A DNA stretch of 64,000 bases from NCBI GenBank assembly GCA_038380435.1, contig JAWZYU010000034.1, positions 21,989,404 to 22,053,403 of the forward strand. The letters are read 5' to 3'. The notes under the pieces are model-generated. The model was not told the origin of the DNA. It was given only the letters and a program-made list of their open reading frames with translations, and searched no databases. The position numbers were made by a program, and so were the translations under genes. The stretch is from Ryuthela nishihirai (lineage: Eukaryota; Arthropoda; Arachnida; Araneae; Heptathelidae). This document shows positions 43,936 to 55,047 of this stretch, one piece after another. How positions within the stretch are numbered: position 1 is the first letter of the stretch; the number at the start of each line of letters is the position of its first letter.

Positions 43936-44968
43936 TGAATAGGCGCACAGATCATTGCAACCAACCATTTGATGAATACAACTGTAAAAGCAATTGAGCA
44001 GTTGCTCAAAAGTCAGTGTCATCATGCTGTAAGTATTTTCATGTAATTAAAAGGTAAAAAAAAAATCCTCCTTAAATAGCCATTTTTGCCACTGAAAGTC
44101 CAAAGGATTATAACCAATAATGTACCAGGGAAGGTTATTACCCTTATAAACTCCTCTTCTTGATGGTTTGAATACCATATATTTTCTAAGGCAGTTCTCA
44201 AAAATCAAGCATGCCACAAAATCCCTTAAATTCACACACCACCACCACAACTAGAACTTTCTGCTCTGTTGTTATTAAAAATATAATCCTTTTTTCGTTT
44301 CTTTAAATCTAGATTTTTTTTCAGAAAATATATATAATAACACAAAGTTAAATATATTCTGTATAATAAATAACTAATCATCCCAATAATCTTTTTTTAA
44401 TTTCCACAGCATATATATACATGATAAAGTAACTATGCCAAACTAATCCCAAAATTTAATAATATATATAACTATCTGATTCAGCAGTTTCCAACCTTTC
44501 TCAGGTTCTGACCCCAATATTTGTTTACCTATTAATTTCGTGATCATAGTGCCTGTTTTATTTAGCTTTAAATATTAACATACTACCAACAACACCTTTT
44601 TTACCTCCTGCAAGAATAATTAATCATATTTAGTTTCAGGCACAGTGACAAAGCTAACCTAATTGAAATTATCCTGTTGTACTGCATACCAAGTTTTCAT
44701 AAATATGTAATTGCTATGAAATCAGGTTTTATTTATAAAAATTAAATACATGTTACTGTTCTATTATAAAATTCTATACAAATATGATTTTCATCCAGAA
44801 ACAGTATCTGAACATTAAGTATTTCCACTTTAAGCAATTCTACTCAAATTACATCAGAAGCATACCACAACCCTCAGATCCACTGATCTCATTAAAAGTC
44901 AAAAATTTGAATACACATAATAAATTACAATATTATCATTCAATAGAACAATGTCTAAAAAGACTCAC
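43936..44968. other. Nup210 intron; possible hAT-type end at 44482
   Basis: AT-rich. At 44482-44520 CAGCAGTTTCCAACCTTTCT followed by CAGGTTCTGACCCCAA resembles the ends of hAT-type non-autonomous elements. No second end was found, so this is only a hint. Confidence 0.35.
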
Positions 44969-45075
44969 ATTTATGGTGATGCCATAGTATTTTAACACAT
45001 CTGTTTTATATCCAGCAATTTTAGCAGTCACTTTTAAATTTCCTTCTAAACCTCTGGGATGAAGCTCTTGATAAT
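44969..45075 (-). CDS. Nup210: Nup210 (gp210) exon 'c'
   Basis: 107 bases on the minus strand: two bases (AT) that complete a codon begun by the final A of exon b (giving Asn), then 35 codons. Acceptor ccattctag, donor AAT|gtgagt. It reads 'YQELHPRGLEGNLKVTAKIA', then GYKTDVLKYYGITIN. It matches the 'LHGLQ...GTTAITATATGYQ' type segment of gp210. Phases agree with exon b (phase 1 out) and exon d (phase 0 in). Confidence 0.87.
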
Positions 45076-45512
45076 CTAGAATGGGGAAAAAAAAGTTTTT
45101 ATTATACAGCTACAGATATTAATCTCATATATACAAATTCCAGCATATCATTATGCATTATTTATGTAAAAGATAAACAAAATTTCAATAACTTTTTTGC
45201 ATATTTACATAATTTTATTTTCTAATATTCTATTAAAAAAATATTTAATTTAAATATTGAGTACTTAAAAACAAAACAGTACATAATTAAAGAGAATAAG
45301 TTGAATATATGTGGATCACACTTTTCTCATGTTAGATAAGTGAGATTAATGTTTAAAAATGTGGCTTAACATGGAGGTTAGATATGACTGTTGGAAGGTA
45401 AAAAAGTAAAGGTGTCTCATTATAATATTAAATGATGAACACATGAAACTGGAGTTTTAACATTCAGCCATCTTGATAATATTTAATAATTATACATAAA
45501 CAGTGCATAAAT
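45076..45512. other. Nup210 intron, nothing recognised
   Basis: AT-rich sequence between exon c and the Tc1-like element B. Confidence 0.5.
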
Positions 45513-46060
45513 GGGGGTTTATCAAAATAATGGAAATACCAACAGCAGCAACTGGTTGGTTGGTTGTTTGGGGTTTAATGGCACAAGAGCTGGTAGGGCT
45601 AAATTGCACCAAACAAAAGTATATAAACAGATAAAAGACCTTCAACCCACAACCAAAGTTAAAAAAGACACAAAAACGGGAAAGAATGACAAAGAAACGA
45701 AACAGTACTACCAACAAGTGTATAAATCAACAACAACAATGGGTGTATAGGACCCATGTAAAATCAGAAACAATAATAAAATCTAGAATACAATGTAAAA
45801 ATATCATAGACAAGTAAAATAACCAGAAAAATGTAAAAAAGCAGCAAAGACAGAAGTTAAAAGAGAGGCATCAGCTAAAAGATGTCCGAGTATAAGGGGA
45901 TCGAACGCAAAATCATGGAAGTTAAAATAAAAGCACCGTTCTAGGTTAAAAACTGGATACAAGATTAAAATATGTTTAATGGTTAAAATGGTGTCACAAA
46001 ACTCGCACTTAGGTTCATTGTCCGTCTGAAGAAGAAAGGAATGTGTAACATACAAATGAC

Positions 46061-46720
46061 CTAAGCAGAACCGAACAAGTACAACTTCCTCCTTGTATTC
46101 CTGCGAAAACAAGACTGCCACAGTTTGACAATGGGCTTGATCTCAAAAAGCTTGTTACCAACCGGTTCAGACCAAGATCTCTGCCACTGTGCCCAGAGCT
46201 CGATGGAAAAATGCTGCCAGAAGTCCAAGTAAGGAACCGGCAGTGGAGAGTCGGATAGGGGTGTAGCTGACTTGGCAGCAGCATCTGCCAAGTCATTGCC
46301 CCTGATTCCGACATAACCGGGCACCCAACAGAAGAGAACAGTGGTGGTGGCTGCCAGATGATGGAGCTGCTGGCGGATCTTAGAGAGAACAGGGTGAGGC
46401 TGATGCCTCACTGAGATCAAAGCCTGTAGCATATTAGCGAGTCAAGTGTAGAGAACACACTGATGATGATGCTTAGCTGCTACATGGTCCACGGCAAGAC
46501 TGATAGTATGCAACTCTGCAGTGAAGATGGAATACTGCTGTGGGATCTGGTCTGCAATGATTACATCACAGCAGACCATGGCTGATCCCACAGATATACC
46601 GGACTTCTGTAAAGACAGGCAAGAAGTCCAAGTGCTCAGCACGATGGCTGGCAAAGAGTTGCTGATATACACAATCGGGTATAAAGGCCTTCCCCATCCT
46701 GCAAAGAGAGAAATCACAGG
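46061..46720 (-). pseudogene. LINE copy 2 ORF2, RNase H domain
   Basis: The minus-strand text has 'YSIFTAELHTISLAVDHV' (catalytic Glu of the TAELxAI motif) near 46530. After a stop it has 'VLFCWVPGYVGIRGNDLADA' near 46310 (the WVPSHVGIxGNExAD motif). The upstream part ends where the SINE-bearing tandem array begins, at 46682. RNase H removes the RNA template during cDNA synthesis. At least one stop (about 46441) interrupts it. Confidence 0.85.
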
Positions 46721-47405
46721 GTTGGGTTGATTTACCTCTGAACAGCACTTTTTTGCACACCATGGGCTAAATGTCCAGGTAACAAGGACCCCGAAGGCTC
46801 AGAGAAGGGTGTAGGAGGGGACCCACCTTAACAGCTGTTGGGACAGAAATCACAGGAAGGGGTAAAGGCCTTCCCCATCCTGCAAAGAGAGAAATCACAG
46901 GGTTGGGTTGATTTACCTCTGAACAGCACTTTTTTGCACACCATGGGCTAAATGTCCAGGTAACAAGGACCCCGAAGGCTCAGAGAAGGGTGTAGGAGGG
47001 GACCCACCTTAACAGCTGTTGGGACAGAAATCACAGGAAGGGGTAAAGGCCTTCCCCATCCTGCAAAGAGAGAAATCACAGGGTTGGGTTGATTTACCTC
47101 TGAACAGCACTTTTTTGCACACCATGGGCTAAATGTCCAGGTAACAAGGACCCCGAAGGCTCAGAGAAGGGTGTAGGAGGGGACCCACCTTAACAGCTGT
47201 TGGGACAGAAATCACAGGAAGGGGTAAAGGCCTTCCCCATCCTGCAAAGAGAGAAATCACAGGGTTGGGTTGATTTACCTCTGAACAGCACTTTTTTGCA
47301 CACCATGGGCTAAATGTCCAGGTAACAAGGACCCCGAAGGCTCAGAGAAGGGTGTAGGAGGGGACCCACCTTAACAGCTGTTGGGACAGAAATCACAGGA
47401 AGGGG
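46682..47405. repeat. Four identical 181-bp tandem repeats containing a SINE fragment
   Basis: The phrase TAAAGGCCTTCCCCATCCTG starts at 46682, 46863, 47044 and 47225, an exact 181-base period. By eye I see no difference between units. Each unit has a 124-base SINE family A fragment (46721-46844 in unit 1) flanked by the duplicated target AGAAATCACAGG (46709-46720 and 46845-46856), plus 57 bases in total that include both target duplications and LINE sequence. So the SINE inserted once and the insertion plus flank was then multiplied. Confidence 0.95.
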
Positions 47406-47989
47406 AAACAGCGAGTCAAGATAGAAGTGACTCGGGTGTTGACTGTGAGATGCTATCGAGACTGGTGTTAATGTCTCGCAGGTAATGTTGGACATGCAAA
47501 CCGAAAGGACGAATGGCAGTCGGCCAATTATGTTAAAACATTTCCCACTGGGGGCTGAAAACGCAGTCCCAAGTGGTATGGTCTGGCAGCGATCGCAATT
47601 TGGCTGCATATTATAGGGACAACTGGTGATGGCGAATAGATAAAGATGGTTCATCGGTCTCAACATAGACTCTGGATTAGTGCAGTGAAATGCGAAAGGC
47701 CCCTGTGCAAACATGGAGGGCCTGATGGTGTAGAGGGTCCAGCACCTTCACTACTGAATCCTGGGCAGAGTCATACACCTGGGATCCGTAGTAGTTTTGA
47801 CTGGAGTGCACAGTAGAGCAGAGCAAGTAGTAGTGCACAGTAGAGCAGAGCAAAGAACATAGGTTTGCCCCCCCCAAGAGAGAGAAGACAGACCTTAAGG
47901 ATGTTCAATGCCCATGTGCACCTGGACATGAGATGCTGGATGTGTGGTAAAAAGGTCAATTTCCAGTCAAAGATGAAACCAAAAAACTT

Positions 47990-49610
47990 GGTCTCCACTA
48001 CAACTGGAAAAAAAGTTACCCCTGAGTCGCATCTCGGGGTCCAGATGAAGATTACGCTTAATTATAATAATATATTGCTTGTGGAAGATAAGAATATATT
48101 GATAAGAATTATTTGCTTGTGGCAAAAGTGCATGCAAGTGGTCTTCTGTGGGGAGAACTGAAACCCATTGGCTGTCACCCAAACGGAAAGATTGCTCAGG
48201 GCAGTTTGCAGTTGTCGTTCAATGACCTTCATGCTGGACGACAAGCAAAAGATGTTAAAGTCATCAACATAGAGGGCATTGCCTACAGTCGGACAAAGTT
48301 ACTGTGCAATGGAATTGATATTGACAGCGAAAAGCACAGTAACACTCAGGACACAGCCTTGTGGCACCCCCTGTGAATGGCTGCGACTGACATGAACTCG
48401 AAAACTACAAGAAGATATAAAAGTTTGTGATAAAGATTGGCATGTGACCTGTCAAGCCGAAGCTATGGAGGTCACAAAGAATGCCAAATCTCCACGTCGT
48501 GTCATATGCTCTTTCGATGTCAAAGAAAATGGACACCAGGTGCTCTCAACGTAAAAATGAATTCCTGATCACCAATTTGGGACAGATCAGGTGGTCTAAA
48601 GTAGACCTGTGCCTGTGAAAGCCACAGCAAAACACTGGGTATTGGAAAGAAGGCCGTGGGTTCTAAATACAAGGCCAGCCTGGTATTTACCAGTCTTTCC
48701 AACACCTTGCAAACGCAGCTTGTCAATGCAACTGGATGATAATGTGAAGGAATCTTGGGAACTTTGCCTGGCTTGGGGAAGACTTAGATGATGGCCTCCT
48801 GCCAGGTGTCCAGAAACTGCTCCTTGAAGAAAATACGGTCGAAGAGTCAGAGCATCCGATCCTTAGTTGATGGTGAGAGATGTTGGAGCATAGCATAACG
48901 AACATTGTCTGGCCTGACAGCAGATTCACGAGAAGTGTGCAGAACAAAGCAAAGCTCCTCCACTGTGAATGACCTGTTGTGAGACTCCAGGCCATTCGAA
49001 TGGAATGACAGCGGAGAGCATTTGGCCTTGCTCTTCTGGGCCAGAAACTCGGGGGAGTAGGAGGATAAAGAAGAGATGGAGGAGAATGATTCCCCTAGAG
49101 TGTCGGCAATTGCTTTGCCTGTCCATTGTGTTCCAGGATTGATAATGAGTGGGATATGTACTTCCCATCCATCTTCTGGACCTTATCCCACACGACCTTA
49201 GAATTGGTTGTGTGGGTGATAAAAGACATATATATTTGATCCAAGATTCCTTCTGGCTCTGGTGCCAGACAAAACAGGCTTTCACCCTGGCACATTTGAA
49301 TGCTTCAAGGTTGGGGGACATTGGATATCTCTGAAATATCCCCCAAGTCTTGTTCTGAACCTTACAAGCTGCGATGCAGTCGGGATTTCACCATGGTTTT
49401 GGGAACTGTGGAAACCGAGTCGAGGTCTGAGGAATAGTACAGACAGCTGCATGGATGACGCAGTCTGCCATCTCTGCCACTGCAACACTGATTGGCTCCT
49501 GGCTGACAGAGTGCTCATCAAGCTCAGATAAGAGCTGGAAGCCATTCCAGTCAACTCAATCAATCCTCCACCAAGATACACGTGAAGGGTTGCAAAGCCC
49601 CCCACAAGAC
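47990..49610 (-). pseudogene. LINE copy 2 ORF2, reverse transcriptase domain, broken
   Basis: Spread over several frames. Pieces include 'PNLEAFKCARVKACFVWHQS' (about 49320), 'LTSCVCKVLERLVNTRLALY' (about 48725, RT motif 2 region), a PSVLLW...QAQVYF stretch in place of the usual GFRxxR region, and the catalytic YVDD at 48260-48271 in 'GNALYVDDFNIFCLSSSMKV'. Then comes 'LSNLSVWVTANGFQFSPQKT'. Multiple stops and shifts. Confidence 0.8.
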
Positions 49611-49683
49611 ATGGTGATCGTTTCCATATGGACTGTCCTCAACCTCCCATAAAAAGAGAGGAAAGATCATATGGATAGTGAGA

Positions 49684-50211
49684 TCAATGGCAGTGAATGT
49701 GTGTACTAACACCAGTATTCAACAGGGAGAGCGATGGATCCAGGCGCCACTGCTCCAGGACCCTGCCCCACCCATTGGTGTCAGCACTGCCCAAGAGTGG
49801 ACTGTGTCCATTGAAGTCCCCCATTATGAGGAAGGGGGACAGCAGATGCGAGACGAGGTCATCAAGGTCGTCCCAGAAAATGATGTTTCCGGGTGGTAGA
49901 TAGACAGAACAGACAGTCAATGAAAATCCCACAAAGAGGCGGATGACAACTGACTCTAAGTTGGTGGTGAGAGGTACGACCTGGAATGGAGAATTGGTGC
50001 TCACAAGGATGGCGACACTCCTGCAAGCTGGACCATCTCTATCTTGGTCCCGGCGAGCGAGAGAATAGTGCCAGATAGTGGGATCGTAGACTGTCTGCAA
50101 GTATGTCTCCTGCAGGCACACGCAGGTGGGTTTGTGTGCCCGCAGGAGGACCCTGATGTCGTCAATATTCCTCTGGAATCCATGACAGTTCCATTGTAGG
50201 AGTGTGGCCAT
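49684..50211 (-). pseudogene. LINE copy 2 ORF2, endonuclease domain
   Basis: Reads without a stop for 175 codons: 'MATLLQWNCHGFQRNIDDIR' with the metal-binding Asn, 'PTCVCLQETYLQTV' with catalytic Glu in LQET, 'LTVCSVYLPPGNIIFWDDL', and 'PFLIMGDFNGHSPLLGS' with the GDFN active site. It is the best preserved part of the element, but the frame does not continue into RT. The enzyme would nick target DNA. Confidence 0.88.
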
Positions 50212-50539
50212 CTCAGGTCTTAGAAGAATTGGCAGATGACTTTCGTTTTTTTCTATTATTTTTAACTGTCGCCAGTGACGGTTTGGAAAAAATGAGGCAG
50301 TCTGTGTCCATGTCCTTGGAGTAGTATGAATGACATGGATCAGAGACCATCGAACGAGGTGTTAAGTTCCTTTTTGGGCCCGGTGGGGGCCCCTAGAGCT
50401 TGGAAGGTCTTGCTGTCTGTGGGCAGGGTGGAGGGGGCCTTCCAGAGGTGGAAGTGAGAGGCACAGATGCAGGAATTGAAACTGGAGTCAATGTTCAGAT
50501 TGACACTAACTTCTGCTTCACCTGAGTCAAGAGGTACTT

Positions 50540-51499
50540 GGCAGCAGGTGAGATTAGATTCAGCGGTGGGACGCTAACGTTGGTCTGCACCGCCACAGAA
50601 GCCATCTTAACGACAGGCTTTCCAATGGCTGCACCTGCATAGGAGATCTTGCCAGGTGGGGCGGACATGCAGCGAGCTTCCTCACCTCTGGAAAACTGAT
50701 GTTATGGAGGGTCTTTAGGTGCTGTACCTCTTTCTCCTCCAGCCACTTTGGACAGTTGCGGGAGTATGCCAGATGTTTGCCGGCAGTTTATGTAGCATGT
50801 CTTTTCTGCTGTGCAGTCAGATTCACCTGTGCTTGTTGTGGCATGATACTGACTGCCACAACAAGCACAGGTGGGCTTGCCCTGGCATGGCCAAACTTCT
50901 GCCATTGAAAATAATCAGAGGGTTGGAAATGAATGGCCGTACCTCGCAATGTAAGTACCCTGCCTTGATGGAGGTAGGCAGGTGTGGCGCGTTAAAAGTA
51001 ATTATTTTAGTACCCGGGGTGGGTACTAACTTTTCATCATGGTGTGTCGAAACCTGGTGGACTGCTGTCACTCCCTGGGATGAAAGCTCCAAGAGGATTT
51101 CCTCCTCAGAAACCTTGAGGAGGCCCCACTCAGAGATCACACCCCGGGAAGAATTGAGCGTCTTGTGTGGAGTGATGGTGAATGCCACTCCACCAATTGC
51201 TGTAACTTTCAAAAGAAGCTCTGAATGTTGGGAGCATGCAGCCTCCATCTGCAAGTCACCAGATCTTAGGTGCTTGACAGATTCAGTTCTCCCACAAGAC
51301 CTTTCAAACCCTTGTTTATAAAAAAGTGGGATATGTCCCCAAGAACCTGATCACTCATAGAGTGAATGACCAGAAATCTTGGAAACGGAGAAACACACGA
51401 AGATGACGGCGATGATGATAATGAAGACACAGAAGATGGAGGCTTGTGCTGAGCTCTTTTAGCGGCATTCCCTGGAGAATTTTCTTTTTTAGGACTCAT
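50540..51499 (-). pseudogene. LINE copy 2 ORF1 (zinc-knuckle protein), broken
   Basis: Starts 'MSPKKENSPGNAAKRAQHKP' at 51499, a basic, serine-rich leader. After a shift near 51260 comes 'GVISEWGLLKVSEEEILLEL' and 'ITFNAPHLPTSIKAGYLHCE', the conserved ORF1 central domain of arthropod LINEs. Then comes a cysteine-rich region, 'GKPTCACCGSQYH', equivalent to CCHC knuckles. A 20-bp perfect palindrome (50824-50873) sits inside the knuckle coding sequence. Family role: RNA binding during retrotransposition. Confidence 0.75.
50824..50873. repeat. Perfect 20-bp inverted repeat, 10-base loop
   Basis: CACCTGTGCTTGTTGTGGCA at 50824-50843 is the exact reverse complement of 50854-50873. It lies in the cysteine-rich coding region of LINE copy 2 ORF1, where codon constraints would not normally create it. 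Confidence 0.95.
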
Positions 51500-51912
51500 G
51501 TTTGTTTCTTTGGGATTCAGTGCTCGTTGTCCCCACCCACCATGGAGTCCAACAAGGGGATGCCCAATTGGGTGTCACAGCTGCCCGGGCACCATACCCA
51601 CACAGTCAGTGAGCTAAACCCTCACAACTAAACAAAAGGAAAATGAAAAGAGAAATGTGAGAATCTCATCTGAGGTCTCACAAAAGAAAAGTGAGAAGCA
51701 ACATGTTCTCACAAATGAAAGAAAGCTACAAAATTAATAAATCCGTGGGGAAACTTGTAAACCATTGTCCGGACATGGACAAGGTTACTCACTGCTCTGC
51801 ATGGTTGACCCTAGCAGGACCTGCCCACCAACCAATTGATCCTGAGGGGACCACCCCAGGACCTCCCATTTACCTGAAGCAGAGGCCAAAGCAGTGTATA
51901 GCAACAGCCCCC

Positions 51913-51956
51913 GAATTTGCTGCCCAGCCCCGTGACAGGGGCTGGGCAGCAAATTC
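51913..51956. repeat. Perfect 19-bp inverted repeat, 6-base loop
   Basis: GAATTTGCTGCCCAGCCCC at 51913-51931 pairs exactly with 51938-51956 around GTGACA. It lies close to the 5' end of LINE copy 2 (position about 40-80 of its RNA), where internal promoter or structural RNA elements of LINEs are found. Confidence 0.95.
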
Positions 51957-52113
51957 TCTTCACCACGTACAGGAGCTCGCACCGAAGGGAACGGCAACTG
52001 GAGTACATGCAATATGCCGTATGCATATCACAGGGATGATATTACCCACGATGTGAGATATATAAAGGGTAAAAGGGAGAAGTACGATGTCAGCTATCAC
52101 TTAGCAGTGCCAC

Positions 52114-52850
52114 AGGAGCTAAAGGATGATTAAAATGATGCCATCTGACGTTTCACCATACAAGACAGTACATCTGATGGACGTCACCACGTCACCTTTG
52201 TGTGCCGAATGAGGCTTAAAAGTAAACTGACATTAAAGCTGTGAAGAATGTGCCTGTCAAATAATCTACATTAATTTAATGTTATCTAATTCAGTCAATC
52301 TATTCATTCTTATCTGGATTATGGGAACTTTTCAAATTTTAACTGTTCCAAGGATTTATTGCCAATATGGTTAGGTAGAATTATGGTCTAAATTTATACT
52401 GTAACTCTGTAAACGAATTGTGCCAAAAGTCTTTCGTTATTTAAAGGAAAAATTCGAAACTTATTTTTCTATAAAAAAAAAACGATTTTTGCTGCTTAAA
52501 TATAAGATTGAGGGGACAAATGTCCAAGTTTGAAGCTCTTGCGGTTTCATGGATGGTTGGGTGAGGGGACCCACTGGATAGCTGTTGGGAAAAGGGTGTG
52601 AGCCTCCCATCAAGGCCATCTAGCACATTCTTTACTGTGCATGGGTGTGGCTCTCCCACACACGGGACCATGGCTTAATGTCCCATCCAACAGACGGTGG
52701 CCTTTTCAAGCTCAGCAGTAACCCCTATTCACTGTGGGCATGGAGGGGAGTTTAGCAGAGAGAAATCTCTACACTTGCCCAGCTGGAACCCAAACCTGAG
52801 AATTGCAGATTACGAACCTGACACACTACCAACTGAGCCTTCCCAGTGTC
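52114..52850. mobile_element. Insert in Tc1-like B: unknown segment plus SINE family A
   Basis: Between the two Tc1 pieces lie about 430 bases of unmatched sequence (52114-52545) and a family A SINE in antisense (about 52546-52850). The SINE has GGCCATCTAGCACATTCTTT, GGTGTGGCTCTCCCACACAC, and an end with GAACCTGACACACTACC and ACTGAGCC as the tRNA-like head. The SINE 3' end is missing here. I could not tell whether the first 430 bases are a separate element. Confidence 0.6.
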
Positions 52851-53280
52851 ACAGATACAGGTGAAACAGCTGTTGTGGTGTACTTGTTGACAATGTCAGA
52901 TCTCAGCGATCTTCAAAAAGGAAGATCAGTGGTGAGTGTCTTGCAGGAACTTAAGCAACCAGAACAGCAGAAGTAGTAGGTGTAACACGAGGAACTGTAT
53001 TGAAGATTATGACTTCCTATCAAAAAGGACAGGGTGTTGTCTTGAAATGTGCAAATTGTGGATGCCATACAAAGTTGTCAGATAGAGATAGGCGAACATT
53101 GGCATGGTTTTGTACAACGGAAGCACAAGATCACAGCACTGCAAATAGCAGCTGAGTTGAATACCAGTCAGAATTATCCTGTTTCCTTCATAACAGTTTG
53201 TCAAGAACTTCATAGTGCCAGTATTTATTGCCGTGCTGCAATCCACAAACATCTGATTACCAACATCAATGCAACAAAAC

Positions 53281-54023
53281 AATTGGATACAATTCTTCCC
53301 TTTCATTAACATTCTCCTTTTGGAAAAAAAGCAAAAATATAATATGGAAAAAGGCAAAAATATGCAAAAAATTTGAAAGCAGATAATTTTTGCAATGATA
53401 AACTGAAAAAAACCCCCAAAATTCGAATTTTTGGATTTTAAAAATTTGGAGAAAATCTAAAAAAAATTGGGTAGTTGGCAGCTCTGCATTTCTCTGAGTA
53501 TGTAGGGCTACTACTCCTATTGAATTTCAACAAAATACTGTTCAATTAGCTCTAAGCAATGGATATTTTGCCAATCCAAGACAGCAACCAGAATTTTAAA
53601 ATTACAGTTAAATAAAACAAAGTAGCAGATCTTTTCTTCTTTCTTGTGAAATTCACCAGTTTTAAATGTTTTTTTTTTTTACTTTCAGTGTATGTTGACA
53701 AAATTTTAAGCATTATTCACCTACAAATATTTCAGCTACATGAAATTCTACTGAAACAATTCAAGTAAGATGGTGGCTTCAGGTCATCTGAAAAAGAAAT
53801 CGAATGGCATTCTACCTTACTTCATCTCTTACTTTCAACTTAAAAATTTTAAAATGATACTATGTGTAGAGCATTAATTGCTCTCAAGAATTGCATTTTG
53901 TCTTCTAAACATTTAACATATGCACTGCATTCCATAAAAGCAGTTTTCAATTACCTATATGGTTTTGGTTAGCTATATTAAAATAGTTACTTAATTACAT
54001 AAAGATAGAATATTGTCACCTAC
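53281..54023. other. Nup210 intron, nothing clearly recognised
   Basis: AT-rich. The run 53290-53480 is A-rich and ends with GGTAGTTGGCAGCTCTGC, which could be the end of an unidentified repeat. No gene. Confidence 0.4.
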
Positions 54024-54216
54024 TTTTTTCTATTTTTCGGAAACCAACGGTTTTATCAATTTTTGTTTTAATACCTTCATAACTTTCTAAAGAAGCCAAT
54101 GTGTTATTAGAAAGATACCATTTAATATCTAGAGAAGATATGTTGGAAAATCTTCTTCCCATACTGTCCTTTACAACAAGTTCAAGTTCTAGGTTTTGGT
54201 TGCTGTGTACAGCCAC
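54024..54216 (-). CDS. Nup210: Nup210 (gp210) exon 'b'
   Basis: 193 bases on the minus strand, 64 codons plus one base. Acceptor atttgcag, donor AAA|gtaggt. It reads 'VAVHSNQNLELELVVKDSMG', then RRFSNISSLDIKWYLSNNTL and ASLESYEGIKTKIDKTVGFRKIEK. The 'V.DS.GRRFSNISSLDIKW....LASLE' run is a strong match to the 'DSLGRKFDNFSSLSIQW....LASIE' segment of vertebrate gp210. N-I-S and N-N-T are potential glycosylation sites. Of two possible donors (54023 and 54019), only the first gives the phase that exon c needs. Confidence 0.93.
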
Positions 54217-55047
54217 CTGCAAATATGCATGTTTAAATGTATTATTAAACATTATTTAAATAACTGAAATTTTTATAACTTTTACAAACAAAGCATTAAA
54301 CTACTTCAGATTTATATGTCAAACTCATATTGATGGAAAATATATCCCTATTAGAATTATTTTTTTTTTATCCATGATATTACATAAGGGAACAATTGAT
54401 GGCTGATGAAATCAGAGCAGTCTTAAACATTGTGTTTATTGCCTTCCAAGTTTTTAATGTAATTTTAAGTGGTTTTAGCAAATAAATCTGTTTAAAATGC
54501 TTTTGTTCCTAAAATCTGAATCAAGGTCACTAGTGCAAGTAAATAAAGTATTAATGATGCAGAAAATAAGAAAGAACAACATAAAAGTATGCAAAAACCA
54601 AGTATTGAGAGCTTTCATTTCATCAGAAGCTTTCATTTGAGGTATAGCTTGTTACTTTCCGCACTTGTGTTCTGGAGATATAGCGGAAGAATAGTTTTTA
54701 TATTTCCCCTTTTTGAGAGGGGAAGCATGGGGAGTCAATTTTTTATAGTCTATGAACACTCCCCGTGTCAGGAAGTTTTCATTTGTCACATAAATCATTT
54801 AAGTTTCTCATCACATTCGAAAAATATGGTGGAACAACTGTTTTGACAAATACACAAACTGACAAATGCCAAACGAAAAGCAATAGGAAGATAGGCAAAA
54901 TGGCCCCCAACTCTTCCTTCAGATTAAATGACGGCTACAGTTTTTATTAGCACTGATTCAACTTGATGATATGCAACCATCACCTCTTTTGATAAGAACA
55001 GAATTTCAAAATTTAATACTAATATTTAAGACATTTAATTAACTCAC
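54217..55047. other. Nup210 intron, nothing recognised
   Basis: A short (831-base) intron between exons a and b. The open frames on the plus strand here have no recognisable domain. Confidence 0.55.

Larger units (their letters stand above)
45556..51993 (-). mobile_element. I/Jockey-like LINE copy 2, near full length, with target duplication
   Basis: GCAACTGG at 45548-45555 and 51994-52001 flanks the element inside Tc1-like B. Minus-strand order: 5' untranslated region (51500-51993), ORF1 (51499 to about 50540), ORF2 endonuclease (50211-49684), reverse transcriptase (about 49600-47990) and RNase H (46720-46061). The 3' end is a (CCAA)-type tail next to 45556. An RNase H domain after RT is typical of the I and related clades. 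Many frame breaks make it inactive. It contains the 181-bp tandem array. Confidence 0.88.
45513..53280 (+). mobile_element. Tc1-like transposon B, split by a LINE and other inserts, right end missing
   Basis: The left end GTTTATCAAAATAATGGAAA (starting about 45516) equals that of Tc1-like A. It is cut after about 35 bases by LINE copy 2. Tc1 sequence resumes at 51994 with GGAGTACATGCAATATGCCG up to about 52113. It is cut again by a 0.74 kb insert and continues 52851-53277 (GTGAAACAGCTGTTGTGGTG, then the transposase start and 'HKITALQIAAELNTSQNYPV'). It ends at about 53278 without the catalytic part, so it is truncated. Confidence 0.85.

Noticed and set aside
46682..47405. CRISPR-like or satellite array
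   Set aside because: There are no variable spacers. The unit is a SINE fragment plus LINE flank, four identical copies, in animal DNA.
54019..54024. Alternative donor of exon b at AGTAG|gtgaca
   Set aside because: It would leave two extra bases, which do not fit the phase at the start of exon c. The donor at 54023 fits.
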